A stretch of DNA of 64,000 bases from VBCG01 sp044226535 (lineage in GTDB: Bacteria; Pseudomonadota; Gammaproteobacteria; Burkholderiales; Casimicrobiaceae): NCBI GenBank assembly GCA_044226535.1, contig JBGAGT010000003.1:1-64000 (forward strand). The letters are read 5' to 3'. Shown one piece after another: positions 8,321-16,483 of the stretch; within the stretch, counting starts at the first letter, position 1; every line of letters begins with the position of its first letter. Under the pieces are notes generated by a model. The model made no database searches, was not told where the DNA came from, and saw nothing but the letters and a program-made list of their open reading frames with translations. Position numbers and translations under genes: made by a program.

Positions 8321-9229
8321 ATGCCGCCGACCTCCGCACGCCCCTCGTACCCGACCCTCGCCGACACCGTCGGCCACACGCCGCTGGTGGCGCTGCAGCG
8401 CCTCGGCACCGGCCGCGGCAACGTGGTGCTCGCCAAGCTCGAGGGCAACAATCCCGCGGGCTCGGTGAAGGACCGGCCCGCCCTGTCGATGATCACCGAG
8501 GCCGAGCGGCGCGGCGCGATCCGTCCCGGCGACACCCTGATCGAGGCGACCTCCGGCAACACCGGCATCGCGCTCGCGATGGCAGCGGCCATCAAGGGCT
8601 ACCGCATGGTGCTCGTGATGCCCGACAACCAGACCGCCGAACGCCGCATGGCGATGACGGCCTACGGCGCCGAGGTGGTGCTGGTGACGAAGGAGCAGGG
8701 GATGGAGGGCGCGCGCGACCTCGCCCAGCGCATGCGCGACGAGGGCCGCGGCACCATCCTCGACCAGTTCGCCAACCCGGACAATCCGCTGGCGCACTAC
8801 CGTGGCACGGGCCCCGAGATCTGGCGCGACACCCAGGGCACGATCACGCACTTCGTGTCGGCCATGGGCACGACGGGGACGATCATGGGGACCTCGCGCT
8901 ACCTCAAGGAGCAGAACCCGGCCATCGTCGTCATCGGCGCGCAGCCCGCCGACGGCGCGACGATCCCCGGCATCCGCAAGTGGCCCGAGGCCTACCTGCC
9001 GCGCATCTTCGACCGCGCGCGCATCGACCGCATCGAGCCGGTCACGCAGGACGAGGCCGAGTCCACCGCGCGCCGCCTCGCGCGCGAGGAAGGCATCTTC
9101 GCCGGCATCTCGTCGGGAGGCGCCTGCGCCATCGCGCTGCGCGTCGCCGCCGAGGCGCGCGACGCGACCATCGTGTTCATCGTCTGCGACCGCGGCGACC
9201 GCTACGCGTCCTCGGGGGTGTACGGATGA
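8321..9229 (+). CDS. cysM: Cysteine synthase B (O-acetylserine sulfhydrylase)
   Basis: PLP-dependent enzyme forming L-cysteine (or S-sulfocysteine from thiosulfate) from O-acetylserine. The 302 residues fit CysM better than the longer CysK. K50 in GSVKDRPA binds PLP, EATSGNTGIALA is the substrate loop, and GTTGTIMGTSRYL is the phosphate-binding glycine loop. ATG 8321 lies just after the terminator; a -10-like TAGAAT is at 8268-8273. The stop overlaps the exonuclease start as ATGA. The frame stays open upstream through the preceding gene, but nothing there resembles cysteine synthase. Confidence 0.93.
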   Translation: MPPTSARPSYPTLADTVGHTPLVALQRLGTGRGNVVLAKLEGNNPAGSVKDRPALSMITEAERRGAIRPGDTLIEATSGNTGIALAMAAAIKGYRMVLVMPDNQTAERRMAMTAYGAEVVLVTKEQGMEGARDLAQRMRDEGRGTILDQFANPDNPLAHYRGTGPEIWRDTQGTITHFVSAMGTTGTIMGTSRYLKEQNPAIVVIGAQPADGATIPGIRKWPEAYLPRIFDRARIDRIEPVTQDEAESTARRLAREEGIFAGISSGGACAIALRVAAEARDATIVFIVCDRGDRYASSGVYG

Positions 9230-10005
9230 CGCCGATCCTGGTGTTCGACATCGAGAGCGTCCCCGACCTCGAGGGCGTGCGCAGGCTCAACGACGTCGAT
9301 CCCTCGCTGCCCGACGCCGAGGTCGCGTCATGGTTCGCGCAGCAGCGCCGCGTCGCCACGGGCAGCGACTTCGCGCCGCTGTACCTGCAGAGGGTCGTGG
9401 CCATCGCCTGCGTGCTGAAGCGCGGGAGCGAGGACATCCGCGTCTGGTCCATCGGCGAGGCGGGCGACGGCGAGCCCGAGCTCATCCGCCGCTTCTTCGA
9501 CGGCGTCGAGAAGCTGACGCCGCAGCTCGTGTCGTGGAACGGCGGCGGCTTCGACCTGCCGGTGCTGCACCATCGCGCGCTGATCCACGGCGTCGTCGCG
9601 CCGCGCTATTGGGACTGGGGCGACGAGGACCGCGATTTCCGCTACAACAACTACCTGTCGCGCTACCACACCCGCCACCTCGACCTGATGGACGTGCTCG
9701 CCGGCTACCAGCCGCGCGCCTCCGCGGGGCTCGACGCCATGGCGAGGCTCTGCGGCTTCCCGGGCAAGGTGGGGGTCGGCGGCGCCGAGGTCGCGAACGC
9801 CATCGCCGAAGGCCGCGTCGACGAGGTGCGCGCCTACTGCGAGTGCGACGTCGTCAACACCTACCTCTTGTACCAGCGCTTCCGCATGATGCGCGGCGAG
9901 CTCGACGCGGCCGACTATGCGGCCGAGGTCTCGCAGGTGCGAACGCGACTCGCCGCCAACGAGGCGCCGCACTGGCGCGAGTTCGTGGCGGCCTGGGGGC
10001 GCTAG
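9226..10005 (+). CDS. Predicted 3'-5' exonuclease (PolB-exo-like)
   Basis: 259-residue DEDD-superfamily exonuclease of the type often labelled polysaccharide-biosynthesis 3'-5' exonuclease. Exo I is FDIES (D8, E10); SWNGGGFDLPVLHHR near residue 104 is the exo II region; and YCECDVVNTYLLYQR near 206 supplies the exo III aspartate. It starts at an ATG overlapping the cysM stop (ATGA), so the two are coupled. The substrate is unknown: nucleic acid is inferred from the motifs, and the polysaccharide label is historical. Confidence 0.85.
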   Translation: MTPILVFDIESVPDLEGVRRLNDVDPSLPDAEVASWFAQQRRVATGSDFAPLYLQRVVAIACVLKRGSEDIRVWSIGEAGDGEPELIRRFFDGVEKLTPQLVSWNGGGFDLPVLHHRALIHGVVAPRYWDWGDEDRDFRYNNYLSRYHTRHLDLMDVLAGYQPRASAGLDAMARLCGFPGKVGVGGAEVANAIAEGRVDEVRAYCECDVVNTYLLYQRFRMMRGELDAADYAAEVSQVRTRLAANEAPHWREFVAAWGR

Positions 10006-10020
10006 CCGCACGCAGCGCGG

Positions 10021-11265
10021 CTACGCGCGAAGGAAGGGCAGCGGCTCGAAGCGCGCGCCGAGCACGTCGCGCGAGTCCACGCCCCACCAGCGATCCAGCG
10101 CGGTGGCGTACACCGACCGGAAGTCGAGCGCGTACGCGACGTTGGCGTTCGGCGCGAGGCGGGCCAGCGACGGCGTCTCGCCGTACAGCCCGCCGGCGAC
10201 GCGGCCGCCGAAGGCGAAATGCACGCTGGCGGTGCCGTGGTCGGTGCCGGCCGAGGCGTTCTCCTGCGGGCGGCGGCCGAACTCGGCATAGGTGATCGCC
10301 AGCGTGTCGTCGTAGCGGCCGAGCTCCACCAGCGCCGCCTTGAAGGCGACGATGCCCTCGGCGAGCTCCTGCAGCAGCCGCGCCTGCGTCGGCTGCTGGC
10401 CGCGGTGCGTGTCGAAGCCGTCAAGGGTGAGACGCACGGCGGCGACGCTGTCCTGCGCGGCGATCACCTGGCAGGCCGCGGCGATGCTGCGGCCGAAGGC
10501 CGAGGCCGGGAACGCAGTGGCAAACGCGTGATGGCCGTCGAGGCGCGTGGCGGCGCGCACGATGTCGTCCTCGACCTTGAGGATGTGCGCGAGCGCCGCG
10601 TTGCCGCGCCCGTTCTCGCTGCGGGCGAGGCGCGCGCGGCGCACGAAGGCATCGGTGTCGGCCAGCGCGATGGCGCGCGTGCCACCGCCCGCGAGCGGGC
10701 CCATGTCGTTCGAGCCCACGACCACGCCGTCGGCGGCGAACGACGCCGGCGTCGGCGCCTCGGCGAAGCTGCGTGTCAGCCATCCCTGGTCGAGGTACTG
10801 GTTGCTGCGCGAAGCGGTGTTCCAGATCTCGATGGAGCGGAAGTGGGAGAGGTTGGGCTCGGGATAGCCCACCCCCTGCAGCACGGCGAGCTCGCGGCGC
10901 TCCCACAAGGCCGCGACCGGCGCGAGCGCGCGATGCAGCCCGACGCGGTCCGAGAGCACGACGAGGTCGTCGCGCGCGACGCCGAGCTTGGGCCGCAGCG
11001 CGCGGTAACCCGGGTCCGCGTACGGAACGAGCGTGTTGAAGCCGTCGTTGCCGCCCTTCAACTCGATCAGCACCAGCAGGCGCTGGTACGAGGGCACCAC
11101 CTTCGGGGTGGTGCTTTCGCCGGCGCCGGATCCGACGGTCGCAGGCCCGGTGTCGAAACCCGCTGCAACCGAGGGTTCCGCGAACGCGACCTCGAGGCCC
11201 GGAACGAGCGTTCCGAACGCTCCCAGCGCGCCGGCCCGCAGGATTGCACGTCGATGTCGGTTCAT
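10021..11265 (-). CDS. DUF1501 family Tat-exported protein
   Basis: 414-residue member of DUF1501, related to sulfatase or alkaline-phosphatase-like folds. Starting at ATG 11265 gives an N terminus MNRHRRAILRAGALGAFGTL, a twin-arginine signal in which the RR pair precedes a hydrophobic stretch. Core motifs LIELKGGNDGFNTLVPY, LAVLQGVGYPEPNLSHF, FDTHRGQQ and TYAEFGRRPQEN are characteristic. It lies downstream of a DUF1800 gene, a pairing seen in many bacteria with no established function. The frame is open further upstream through the 18-bp repeats, but that extension is repeat-encoded and unlikely to be translated. Confidence 0.85.
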   Translation of the reverse strand: MNRHRRAILRAGALGAFGTLVPGLEVAFAEPSVAAGFDTGPATVGSGAGESTTPKVVPSYQRLLVLIELKGGNDGFNTLVPYADPGYRALRPKLGVARDDLVVLSDRVGLHRALAPVAALWERRELAVLQGVGYPEPNLSHFRSIEIWNTASRSNQYLDQGWLTRSFAEAPTPASFAADGVVVGSNDMGPLAGGGTRAIALADTDAFVRRARLARSENGRGNAALAHILKVEDDIVRAATRLDGHHAFATAFPASAFGRSIAAACQVIAAQDSVAAVRLTLDGFDTHRGQQPTQARLLQELAEGIVAFKAALVELGRYDDTLAITYAEFGRRPQENASAGTDHGTASVHFAFGGRVAGGLYGETPSLARLAPNANVAYALDFRSVYATALDRWWGVDSRDVLGARFEPLPFLRA

Positions 11266-11288
11266 GGCACTCGCCTGGCTCCTGATGT

Positions 11289-11360
11289 CCGTTGTGTCCC
11301 TTGGGTCCGTTGTGTCCCTTGCGTCCGCTGTGTCCCTTGTGTCCGCTGTGTCCCTTGTGT
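11289..11360. repeat. 18-bp tandem repeat, four copies
   Basis: Four head-to-tail copies of GTCCGTTGTGTCCCTTGG and close variants (11289-11306, 11307-11324, 11325-11342, 11343-11360); copies 3 and 4 are identical. The array fills most of the 109-base gap between the DUF1800 stop and the DUF1501 start. The period is a multiple of three. It could be a variable-number repeat affecting the spacing of the two cistrons. Confidence 0.85.
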
Positions 11361-11374
11361 CGCGTGGTCGCTCG

Positions 11375-12844
11375 TCATTCGAGCTGGTAGGTTGCGTCCT
11401 GCAGTGCCGTGCGCACGACATTGGGCACGTCGCCGAAGATCGCGTCGGACGCGACGGGTGCCTGGGGCAGCAGGATCGCCAGCGTGCGCATGCGCGCATC
11501 GGCCTCGCCATGCGGCGCGGCGGCGAGCCAGCGCGCCGCGTCGAAGCTGCCTTCGGCCGGCCCCGCTGCCTGCATCATGCCGGGGCCCGCAACCGCCGGC
11601 GCGCCCAGGCCGAATTGCCCGGAGCGCGCGAGCCGCGCGAGGAACTGCTTGCGCGCGAGCAGCGTGTCGCTGTTGATCCACGCCTCGCCGCCGGGCCAGC
11701 CCTTCACGTTCGGCGGCGCGAAAAGGCCCTGGCCCATGCCGGCGCAGGCGACGGCGTAGGGCCGCATGTCGCCGGGCAGCATGTCCAGCGTGTGCAGCGT
11801 GCCGATCACGAGGTCGACGGGCGAGCGCGTGAGCGTGGCGCGCGCGGCCTCCGCGTACATCGCGTCGCTCGCGAACAGTGCCCGCAGCACGGCCTTGATG
11901 TCGTAGCCGGACGCGCGGAACGCGCCGGCGATGCGCGCGACCTCGGCGGTATCCGGCGTCGGCGACACGAACTCCTTCCACAGCAGCGAGGTGATGAACA
12001 CCGCGGACTGCGGGTCGGCGAGGATGGCCTCGACCACCGCGTCGCCGTCGAGGCGGCCCGTGCGGCCGAGCACCGTCTTGACACCGTCGTCGTGCAGGCG
12101 CGGGCGGGCGACGAAGCTGCCCGAGTCGCGGTCGATGCCCCAGCCGGTGAAGGCGCGCGCGGCTTCCTTGACGTCGTCCTCGGTGTAATGTCCCTCGCCG
12201 AGGGTGAAGAGCTCCATCAGCTCGCGCGCGAAATTCTCGTTGGGATGGCCGCGGCGGTTCTGCACGCCGTCGAGGTAGACCAGCATCGCGGGGTCGCGCG
12301 CCACGGCGTGCAGCAGCGCGCGGAAGTCGCCGGTCGCGTGGGCGCGCAGGGTCGCGTTCTGCCTCGCCATCAGCGGCGCGAGGCGCACCTTGCGCACGCT
12401 GGTCGCGAAATGGCCATGCCAGAAGAGCGTCATGCGCTCGGTCAGCGGCGAGGGCGTCACCAGCATCTCGCGCATCCACCAGGCGCGCAGCGCGAGCGCC
12501 TCGCTGGCCTGCTCCCTGCGGAACGCCTTGCGCGCATCGGCGCTCGCATCCTTGCCGGGATAGCGCGCCGACGCGGGGTCGTCGAGGGGGACGGGCAGGG
12601 GGGTCGAGGCGTGCGCCACGGTGGCGGCCAGCAGCCGGTCGACGCCCTGGCCGCGGGTGAGCTTCGCGAACGCGGCGATTTCCGCGGGGGCCGCGCCGAA
12701 GCCCGTGCGCGTGAGCAGGATGCGGGCCTCGTCGGCACCCATCGCGGCGGCTCGCGGTGCCGCGGCATCGGGCGCCCCTGCGGTGTCGTTCGGGATCGCG
12801 GGTGGAAGCGTGGGTGAGGGCATGGCCGGCGCGAGTCGCTGCAT
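11375..12844 (-). CDS. DUF1800 family protein
   Basis: 489-residue DUF1800 protein, partner of the downstream DUF1501 gene. Recognisable blocks are ILLTRTGFGAAPAEI (about 42), WWMREMLVTPSPLTERMTLF with HGHFATS, NENFARELMELFTLGEGHY (about 220), ARAFTGWG and NVKGWPGGEAWINSDTLLAR. The product's role is unknown. DUF1800/DUF1501 pairs are usually thought to act outside the cytoplasm, but this protein has a Pro/Ala-rich N terminus without an obvious signal peptide. Internal ATGs at codons 8 and 36 are possible starts. Transcribed with DUF1501. Confidence 0.85.
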   Translation of the reverse strand: MQRLAPAMPSPTLPPAIPNDTAGAPDAAAPRAAAMGADEARILLTRTGFGAAPAEIAAFAKLTRGQGVDRLLAATVAHASTPLPVPLDDPASARYPGKDASADARKAFRREQASEALALRAWWMREMLVTPSPLTERMTLFWHGHFATSVRKVRLAPLMARQNATLRAHATGDFRALLHAVARDPAMLVYLDGVQNRRGHPNENFARELMELFTLGEGHYTEDDVKEAARAFTGWGIDRDSGSFVARPRLHDDGVKTVLGRTGRLDGDAVVEAILADPQSAVFITSLLWKEFVSPTPDTAEVARIAGAFRASGYDIKAVLRALFASDAMYAEAARATLTRSPVDLVIGTLHTLDMLPGDMRPYAVACAGMGQGLFAPPNVKGWPGGEAWINSDTLLARKQFLARLARSGQFGLGAPAVAGPGMMQAAGPAEGSFDAARWLAAAPHGEADARMRTLAILLPQAPVASDAIFGDVPNVVRTALQDATYQLE

Positions 12845-12923
12845 CGCGTGCTGCCAGAACGCCCCAGTGTGCGCCGGTGTTGACCCCGCCGGCGGGCCGC
12901 CGCTGTAACGCTTTGTTGCGCCG

Positions 12924-13757
12924 CTAGAGCTCGATGCTGCCGCGCCCGATCTCGACCACGCGCCCCGACACGCGGATCGCGCGGTCCGCGCCTACCTGCA
13001 GGCCGAGCCGGCAGCGGCGCTCGACATGCTCGCCCTGGTCGACGACCAGGGCCTGCGGCAGCGCGGCGCCGGTCGCGAGCAGCCAGCCACCCAGGTTGGC
13101 GCAGGCCGAGCCCGTGCCCGGGTCCTCGATCACCGCGCCGTGCTTGGTGAAGAAGAAACGCGCGAGCACGGTGTCGCCCTCGCGGGCGAACACGTAGGCC
13201 ATGGCGCGCTTGCCGTCGCGCGTCGCGTCCTCCATTGCCGGGCCGAGGGGCGAGGCGCGGTGCACGGCGTCGAAGCTCGCCAGCGGCACGAGGAGTTGCT
13301 CGGCGCCGGTATCGACCCACATCGCCGGCCCCGCCAGGTCCGCCTCGGCGAGGCTGAGCATCGACGCGAGCACGGCGCGCGAGGCCGCGGCGTCGCGCCA
13401 CGCGGGCGCGCGCGCGGCCAGCGTCCAGCGGTCGCCGTCGGCCTTCACCTCGATGACGCCGGCCGTCATTTCCAGCGTGAGCGCATCGCCGCCGCGGCCC
13501 AGGCTTCGCACGACCTCGGCCGAGCCCAGCGTGGGATGGCCCGCGAAGGGCATCTCGAAGGTGGGCGTGAAGATGCGCACGCGCGCGTCGGCGCGCGTGG
13601 AGGGCAGCAGGAACGTGGTCTCGGACAGGTTGAACTGCAGCGCCAGCGCCTGCATCGTGGCGTCGTCGAGCGCCTCGCCCGACTCGAACACGCACAGCGG
13701 GTTGCCGCCGAGCGGCGTTTCGGCGAACACGTTGACGATGCGGAAGGGAAGCTTCAT
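12924..13757 (-). CDS. PhzF family isomerase/epimerase
   Basis: 277-residue protein of the PhzF/diaminopimelate-epimerase fold. NVFAETPLGGNPLCVF at the N terminus, E46 in QFNLSETTF (the catalytic acid in PhzF) and FEMPFAGHPTLGSA are diagnostic. Most PhzF-like proteins outside phenazine clusters have unknown substrates, and no phenazine genes are near, so phenazine synthesis is unlikely. It is followed on the same strand by DUF1800 after 79 bases and preceded by mnmH 45 bases upstream, without an obvious functional link. Confidence 0.85.
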   Translation of the reverse strand: MKLPFRIVNVFAETPLGGNPLCVFESGEALDDATMQALALQFNLSETTFLLPSTRADARVRIFTPTFEMPFAGHPTLGSAEVVRSLGRGGDALTLEMTAGVIEVKADGDRWTLAARAPAWRDAAASRAVLASMLSLAEADLAGPAMWVDTGAEQLLVPLASFDAVHRASPLGPAMEDATRDGKRAMAYVFAREGDTVLARFFFTKHGAVIEDPGTGSACANLGGWLLATGAALPQALVVDQGEHVERRCRLGLQVGADRAIRVSGRVVEIGRGSIEL

Positions 13758-13802
13758 GGCCGAACCTCGGGGGAGTGAAGGGCGGACGGAGCCGAAGGCG
13801 CT

Positions 13803-14876
13803 TCAGGCCGCGGGCACGAGGTCGCGCGCGGCCGCCATCGCCTCCTCGGCGAGGCGGTCGAACGCTCCATCGTCGACGCTCGCGGGCGCGAGCCGCGGCT
13901 GTCGCGCGTCGCGCGGGAAATGGCGCTCGATCGAGCGCCGGTACAAGGGATCGTAGTGCCGCTCGAGGAGGTCCGCGACCAGGGTGTCGAAATCGCCTTC
14001 ACCCGCCAGTGCGTCCCAGCGCGCGACGGCCTCGTTGCCGACCAGTGGCGCGAGGGGGCGAAGCCTCTCCACCAGCGTGCCGGGATCGGCGCGGAAATGC
14101 GCGTAGTCGCGCATCAGCAGCGAGGCGCGCAAGGGAGCGGGCGTGTCGAGGTGCAGCGCCGGCGCGCCGCGGATGGCCTCCAGCACCGCGTCGGGGAGCT
14201 GCAGCTTGCCGATGCGCCGGCTTTCCGATTCCACGAACACCGGGCGCGCCGCGTCGGCGGCCTCCAGTGCGGAATGGATGCCGGTCTCGAAGTGCTTCTG
14301 CGAAGGTTGCGGCGCGGACGGATCGTCGCCGAGCAGCGAGCCGCGGTGCCTCGCGAGGCGCTCGAGGTCGAGCACCTGGGCGCCGCGTCGCGCGAGCGCC
14401 TCGATCAGCCGCGTCTTGCCGGCGCCGGTGAAGCCGCAGACCACGACGAAACGCCGCTGCGCCGGCAATGCGGCGAGCTGCTCGACCACGTGCCGCCGGA
14501 ACGCGCGGTAGCCGCCCGCGAGCTGCACGGCGTCGAAGCCGATCTCGCCCAGCACGTGCGCCAGCGAGCGCGAGCGCTGACCGCCGCGCCAGCAGTACAC
14601 CAGCGGCGACCACTCGATCGGCTTGTCGCGGGCCAGCGTGTCGATGATGCGCGCGATGTTGCGCGACACCAGCGCCGCGCCCTCGCGGCGCGCGGCGAAG
14701 CCCGAGACCTCGGCGTGGATCGTGCCGATGCGCGCACGCTCGGCGTCGTCCAGCACGGGCGCGTTCGCCGCGCCGGGCAGGTGGTCGATGGCGAACTCGG
14801 AAGGGCTGCGCACGTCGATGCGCGAAGGGTGGCGCGCGATTTCGGCGGGCCCGATGCTCGCGGGGCGGCGTGCCAT
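13803..14876 (-). CDS. mnmH: tRNA 2-selenouridine synthase
   Basis: Converts 2-thiouridine at the wobble position of certain tRNAs to geranylated and then 2-selenouridine forms, using selenophosphate. The 357 residues comprise an N-terminal rhodanese domain (DVRSPSEFAIDHLPGA, catalytic C95 in YCWRGGQRSRS) and a P-loop domain (GFTGAGKT at 148-155). It starts 5 bases after the tesA stop. The mnmH-tesA/ybbA-ybbP grouping matches the E. coli ybbB-ybbP-ybbA-tesA neighbourhood, which supports all four calls. No selD is visible in this window. Confidence 0.93.
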   Translation of the reverse strand: MARRPASIGPAEIARHPSRIDVRSPSEFAIDHLPGAANAPVLDDAERARIGTIHAEVSGFAARREGAALVSRNIARIIDTLARDKPIEWSPLVYCWRGGQRSRSLAHVLGEIGFDAVQLAGGYRAFRRHVVEQLAALPAQRRFVVVCGFTGAGKTRLIEALARRGAQVLDLERLARHRGSLLGDDPSAPQPSQKHFETGIHSALEAADAARPVFVESESRRIGKLQLPDAVLEAIRGAPALHLDTPAPLRASLLMRDYAHFRADPGTLVERLRPLAPLVGNEAVARWDALAGEGDFDTLVADLLERHYDPLYRRSIERHFPRDARQPRLAPASVDDGAFDRLAEEAMAAARDLVPAA

Positions 14877-14881
14877 CGGGG

Positions 14882-15697
14882 CTAGTGCGCCGCGGGCGCA
14901 GGCGTACCGGCGGCGCCTTTCGCCGGCGGGGCTGCACGGCCCCGCGGCGCCGCGGCGCCCGGCATGGGCGTGATCATCGGCTCGAGCACCGGCCACACGT
15001 TGTCGAGCAGGCGGGACTGCGCGGCCTGCGTCGGATGGATGCGGTCGGCCTGGAAGAGCTCGTCGCGCTCGGCGAAGCCCTCGAAGATGAACGGCAGCAG
15101 CGCGACCTTGTGCGCGCGTGCCGCGTCGCCGTACATCGCCTCGAACCGCGAGGTGTACGCCGCGCCGTAGTTGGGCGGCAGGCGCATGCCGAGCAGCAGC
15201 ACGCGTGCCCCGGCGCGCTGCGCGGCGACGATCATCGCGTCGAGGTTGGCGCGCGAGGCGGCAAGGTCGCCGCCGCGCAGGCCGTCGTTGCCGCCGAGCT
15301 CGATCACCACGATCGCGGGACGGTGGCGCTCCAGCAGCGCCGGCAGCCGGGCGCGACCGCCGGCCGTGGTGTCGCCGCTGATGCTCGCGTTCACCGCGGT
15401 GAAGGGGAGCCGCCGCTCGGCGAGGCGGCGCTCGAGCAGGGCCACCCAGCCGGTCCCCGCGGGAAGCCCGTAACCCGCCGAGATGGAATCTCCGACGACC
15501 AGGATGACGGGCTTCGCAGCCGCGGCGGCCGCTGCGGCCTGCGCCCCCGCGACCGCGGAATGCAGGAGCGCCAGCGCGGTCAGGATCGCCATCAGCACGG
15601 CCAATACCCGCCCCTCCAGCCAGGCGGGGCAGGCGAGGCGCGCGAGGCGCGAGGCAACCAGCCGCGCGCGGGGGGACGTGCACGTCGGGCCGCTCAT
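14882..15697 (-). CDS. tesA: TesA-like arylesterase / lysophospholipase (SGNH)
   Basis: Periplasmic SGNH-hydrolase, homologous to the multifunctional esterase/thioesterase/lysophospholipase TesA. The 271-residue product has a long N terminus with a hydrophobic segment (about 31-52), then VVGDSISAGYG (catalytic Ser), the Gly of block II near SISGDTTAGG, ELGGNDGLRGG (Asn) and DRIHPTQAAQ (Asp-His). A proline/alanine tail of about 25 residues closes it. The start at 15697 gives a rather long pre-sequence; an internal ATG (MAILTALALL) would give a more ordinary signal peptide. Divergent from ybbA. Confidence 0.87.
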   Translation of the reverse strand: MSGPTCTSPRARLVASRLARLACPAWLEGRVLAVLMAILTALALLHSAVAGAQAAAAAAAAKPVILVVGDSISAGYGLPAGTGWVALLERRLAERRLPFTAVNASISGDTTAGGRARLPALLERHRPAIVVIELGGNDGLRGGDLAASRANLDAMIVAAQRAGARVLLLGMRLPPNYGAAYTSRFEAMYGDAARAHKVALLPFIFEGFAERDELFQADRIHPTQAAQSRLLDNVWPVLEPMITPMPGAAAPRGRAAPPAKGAAGTPAPAAH

Positions 15698-15790
15698 CCG
15701 GCCATTGTAAAACCTGGGTTCGCCGCCACCTCGGCATTTGCAAGAATCGGTACGGGTTCGGCGACAGGCGTCGGGTCCCGCCCCTCGACC

Positions 15791-16483
15791 ATGGACCGAC
15801 CCGTGAACCTGCTGCTGCGCGCGCGTGCGCTCACCAAGACCGTGGCCAGCGGCGACGCCCCGCTGACCATCCTCGACGACGTGAGCTTCGAGGTCGCGCG
15901 CGGCGAGACGGTCGCCATCGTCGGGGCCTCGGGCTCGGGCAAGACCACGCTGCTCGGTCTCCTCGCCGGCCTCGACCTGCCCACCTCGGGCGAGGTCGAG
16001 CTCGACGGCGCGCGGCTGACGTCCCTGGACGAGGACGCGCGTGCCGCGCTGCGCCAGCGCGCCGTGGGCTTCGTGTTCCAGTCGTTCCAGCTCCTGCCGG
16101 CCATGACCGCGCTGGAGAACGTCATGCTGCCGCTCGAGCTCGCCGCGCGCCGCGATGCGCGCGAGGTGGCGCAGGACTGGCTCGGCCGCGTGGGGCTCTC
16201 GCACCGCACCGGCCACTATCCGCGCCAGCTCTCCGGCGGCGAGCAGCAGCGCGTCGCTATCGCGCGCGCCTTCGCCAGCGACCCCATGCTGCTCTTCGCC
16301 GACGAGCCCTCGGGCAACCTCGACCAGGCCACCGGCGCGGCGGTCGCCGAGCTGATGTTCAGCCTCAATCGCGAGCACGGCACCACGCTGGTGCTGGTGA
16401 CCCACGATGCCCAGCTCGCCGCGCGTTGCGCGCGCCGGCTGTCGCTGGCGGGTGGGCGCCTCGTCGGCGACTCGACCGCGTGA
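15791..16483 (+). CDS. ybbA: ABC transporter ATPase, YbbA type
   Basis: ATPase of a MacB/LolD-like ABC system working with the large permease encoded next. It has 230 residues, with Walker A GASGSGKT at 45-52, Q-loop FVFQSFQLLPAM, signature LSGGEQQR, Walker B LLFADEPSGNLD and the switch histidine in VLVTHD. The gene order tesA/ybbA-ybbP is the E. coli one. The physiological substrate of YbbAP is not settled; export or membrane-lipid handling related to TesA is inference. The permease start overlaps its stop as GTGA. Confidence 0.9.
   Translation: MDRPVNLLLRARALTKTVASGDAPLTILDDVSFEVARGETVAIVGASGSGKTTLLGLLAGLDLPTSGEVELDGARLTSLDEDARAALRQRAVGFVFQSFQLLPAMTALENVMLPLELAARRDAREVAQDWLGRVGLSHRTGHYPRQLSGGEQQRVAIARAFASDPMLLFADEPSGNLDQATGAAVAELMFSLNREHGTTLVLVTHDAQLAARCARRLSLAGGRLVGDSTA

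Noticed and set aside
11289..11360. Possible CRISPR array
   Set aside because: Units are contiguous with no unique spacers and there are no cas genes; a simple tandem repeat.
11266..11511. N-terminal extension of the DUF1501 gene through the 18-bp repeats
   Set aside because: It would put about 82 repeat-derived residues ahead of a well-formed twin-arginine signal, which must be N-terminal to work.
12924..13757. Phenazine biosynthesis
   Set aside because: Only a PhzF-like protein is present; no other phz genes, and most such proteins are unrelated to phenazines.
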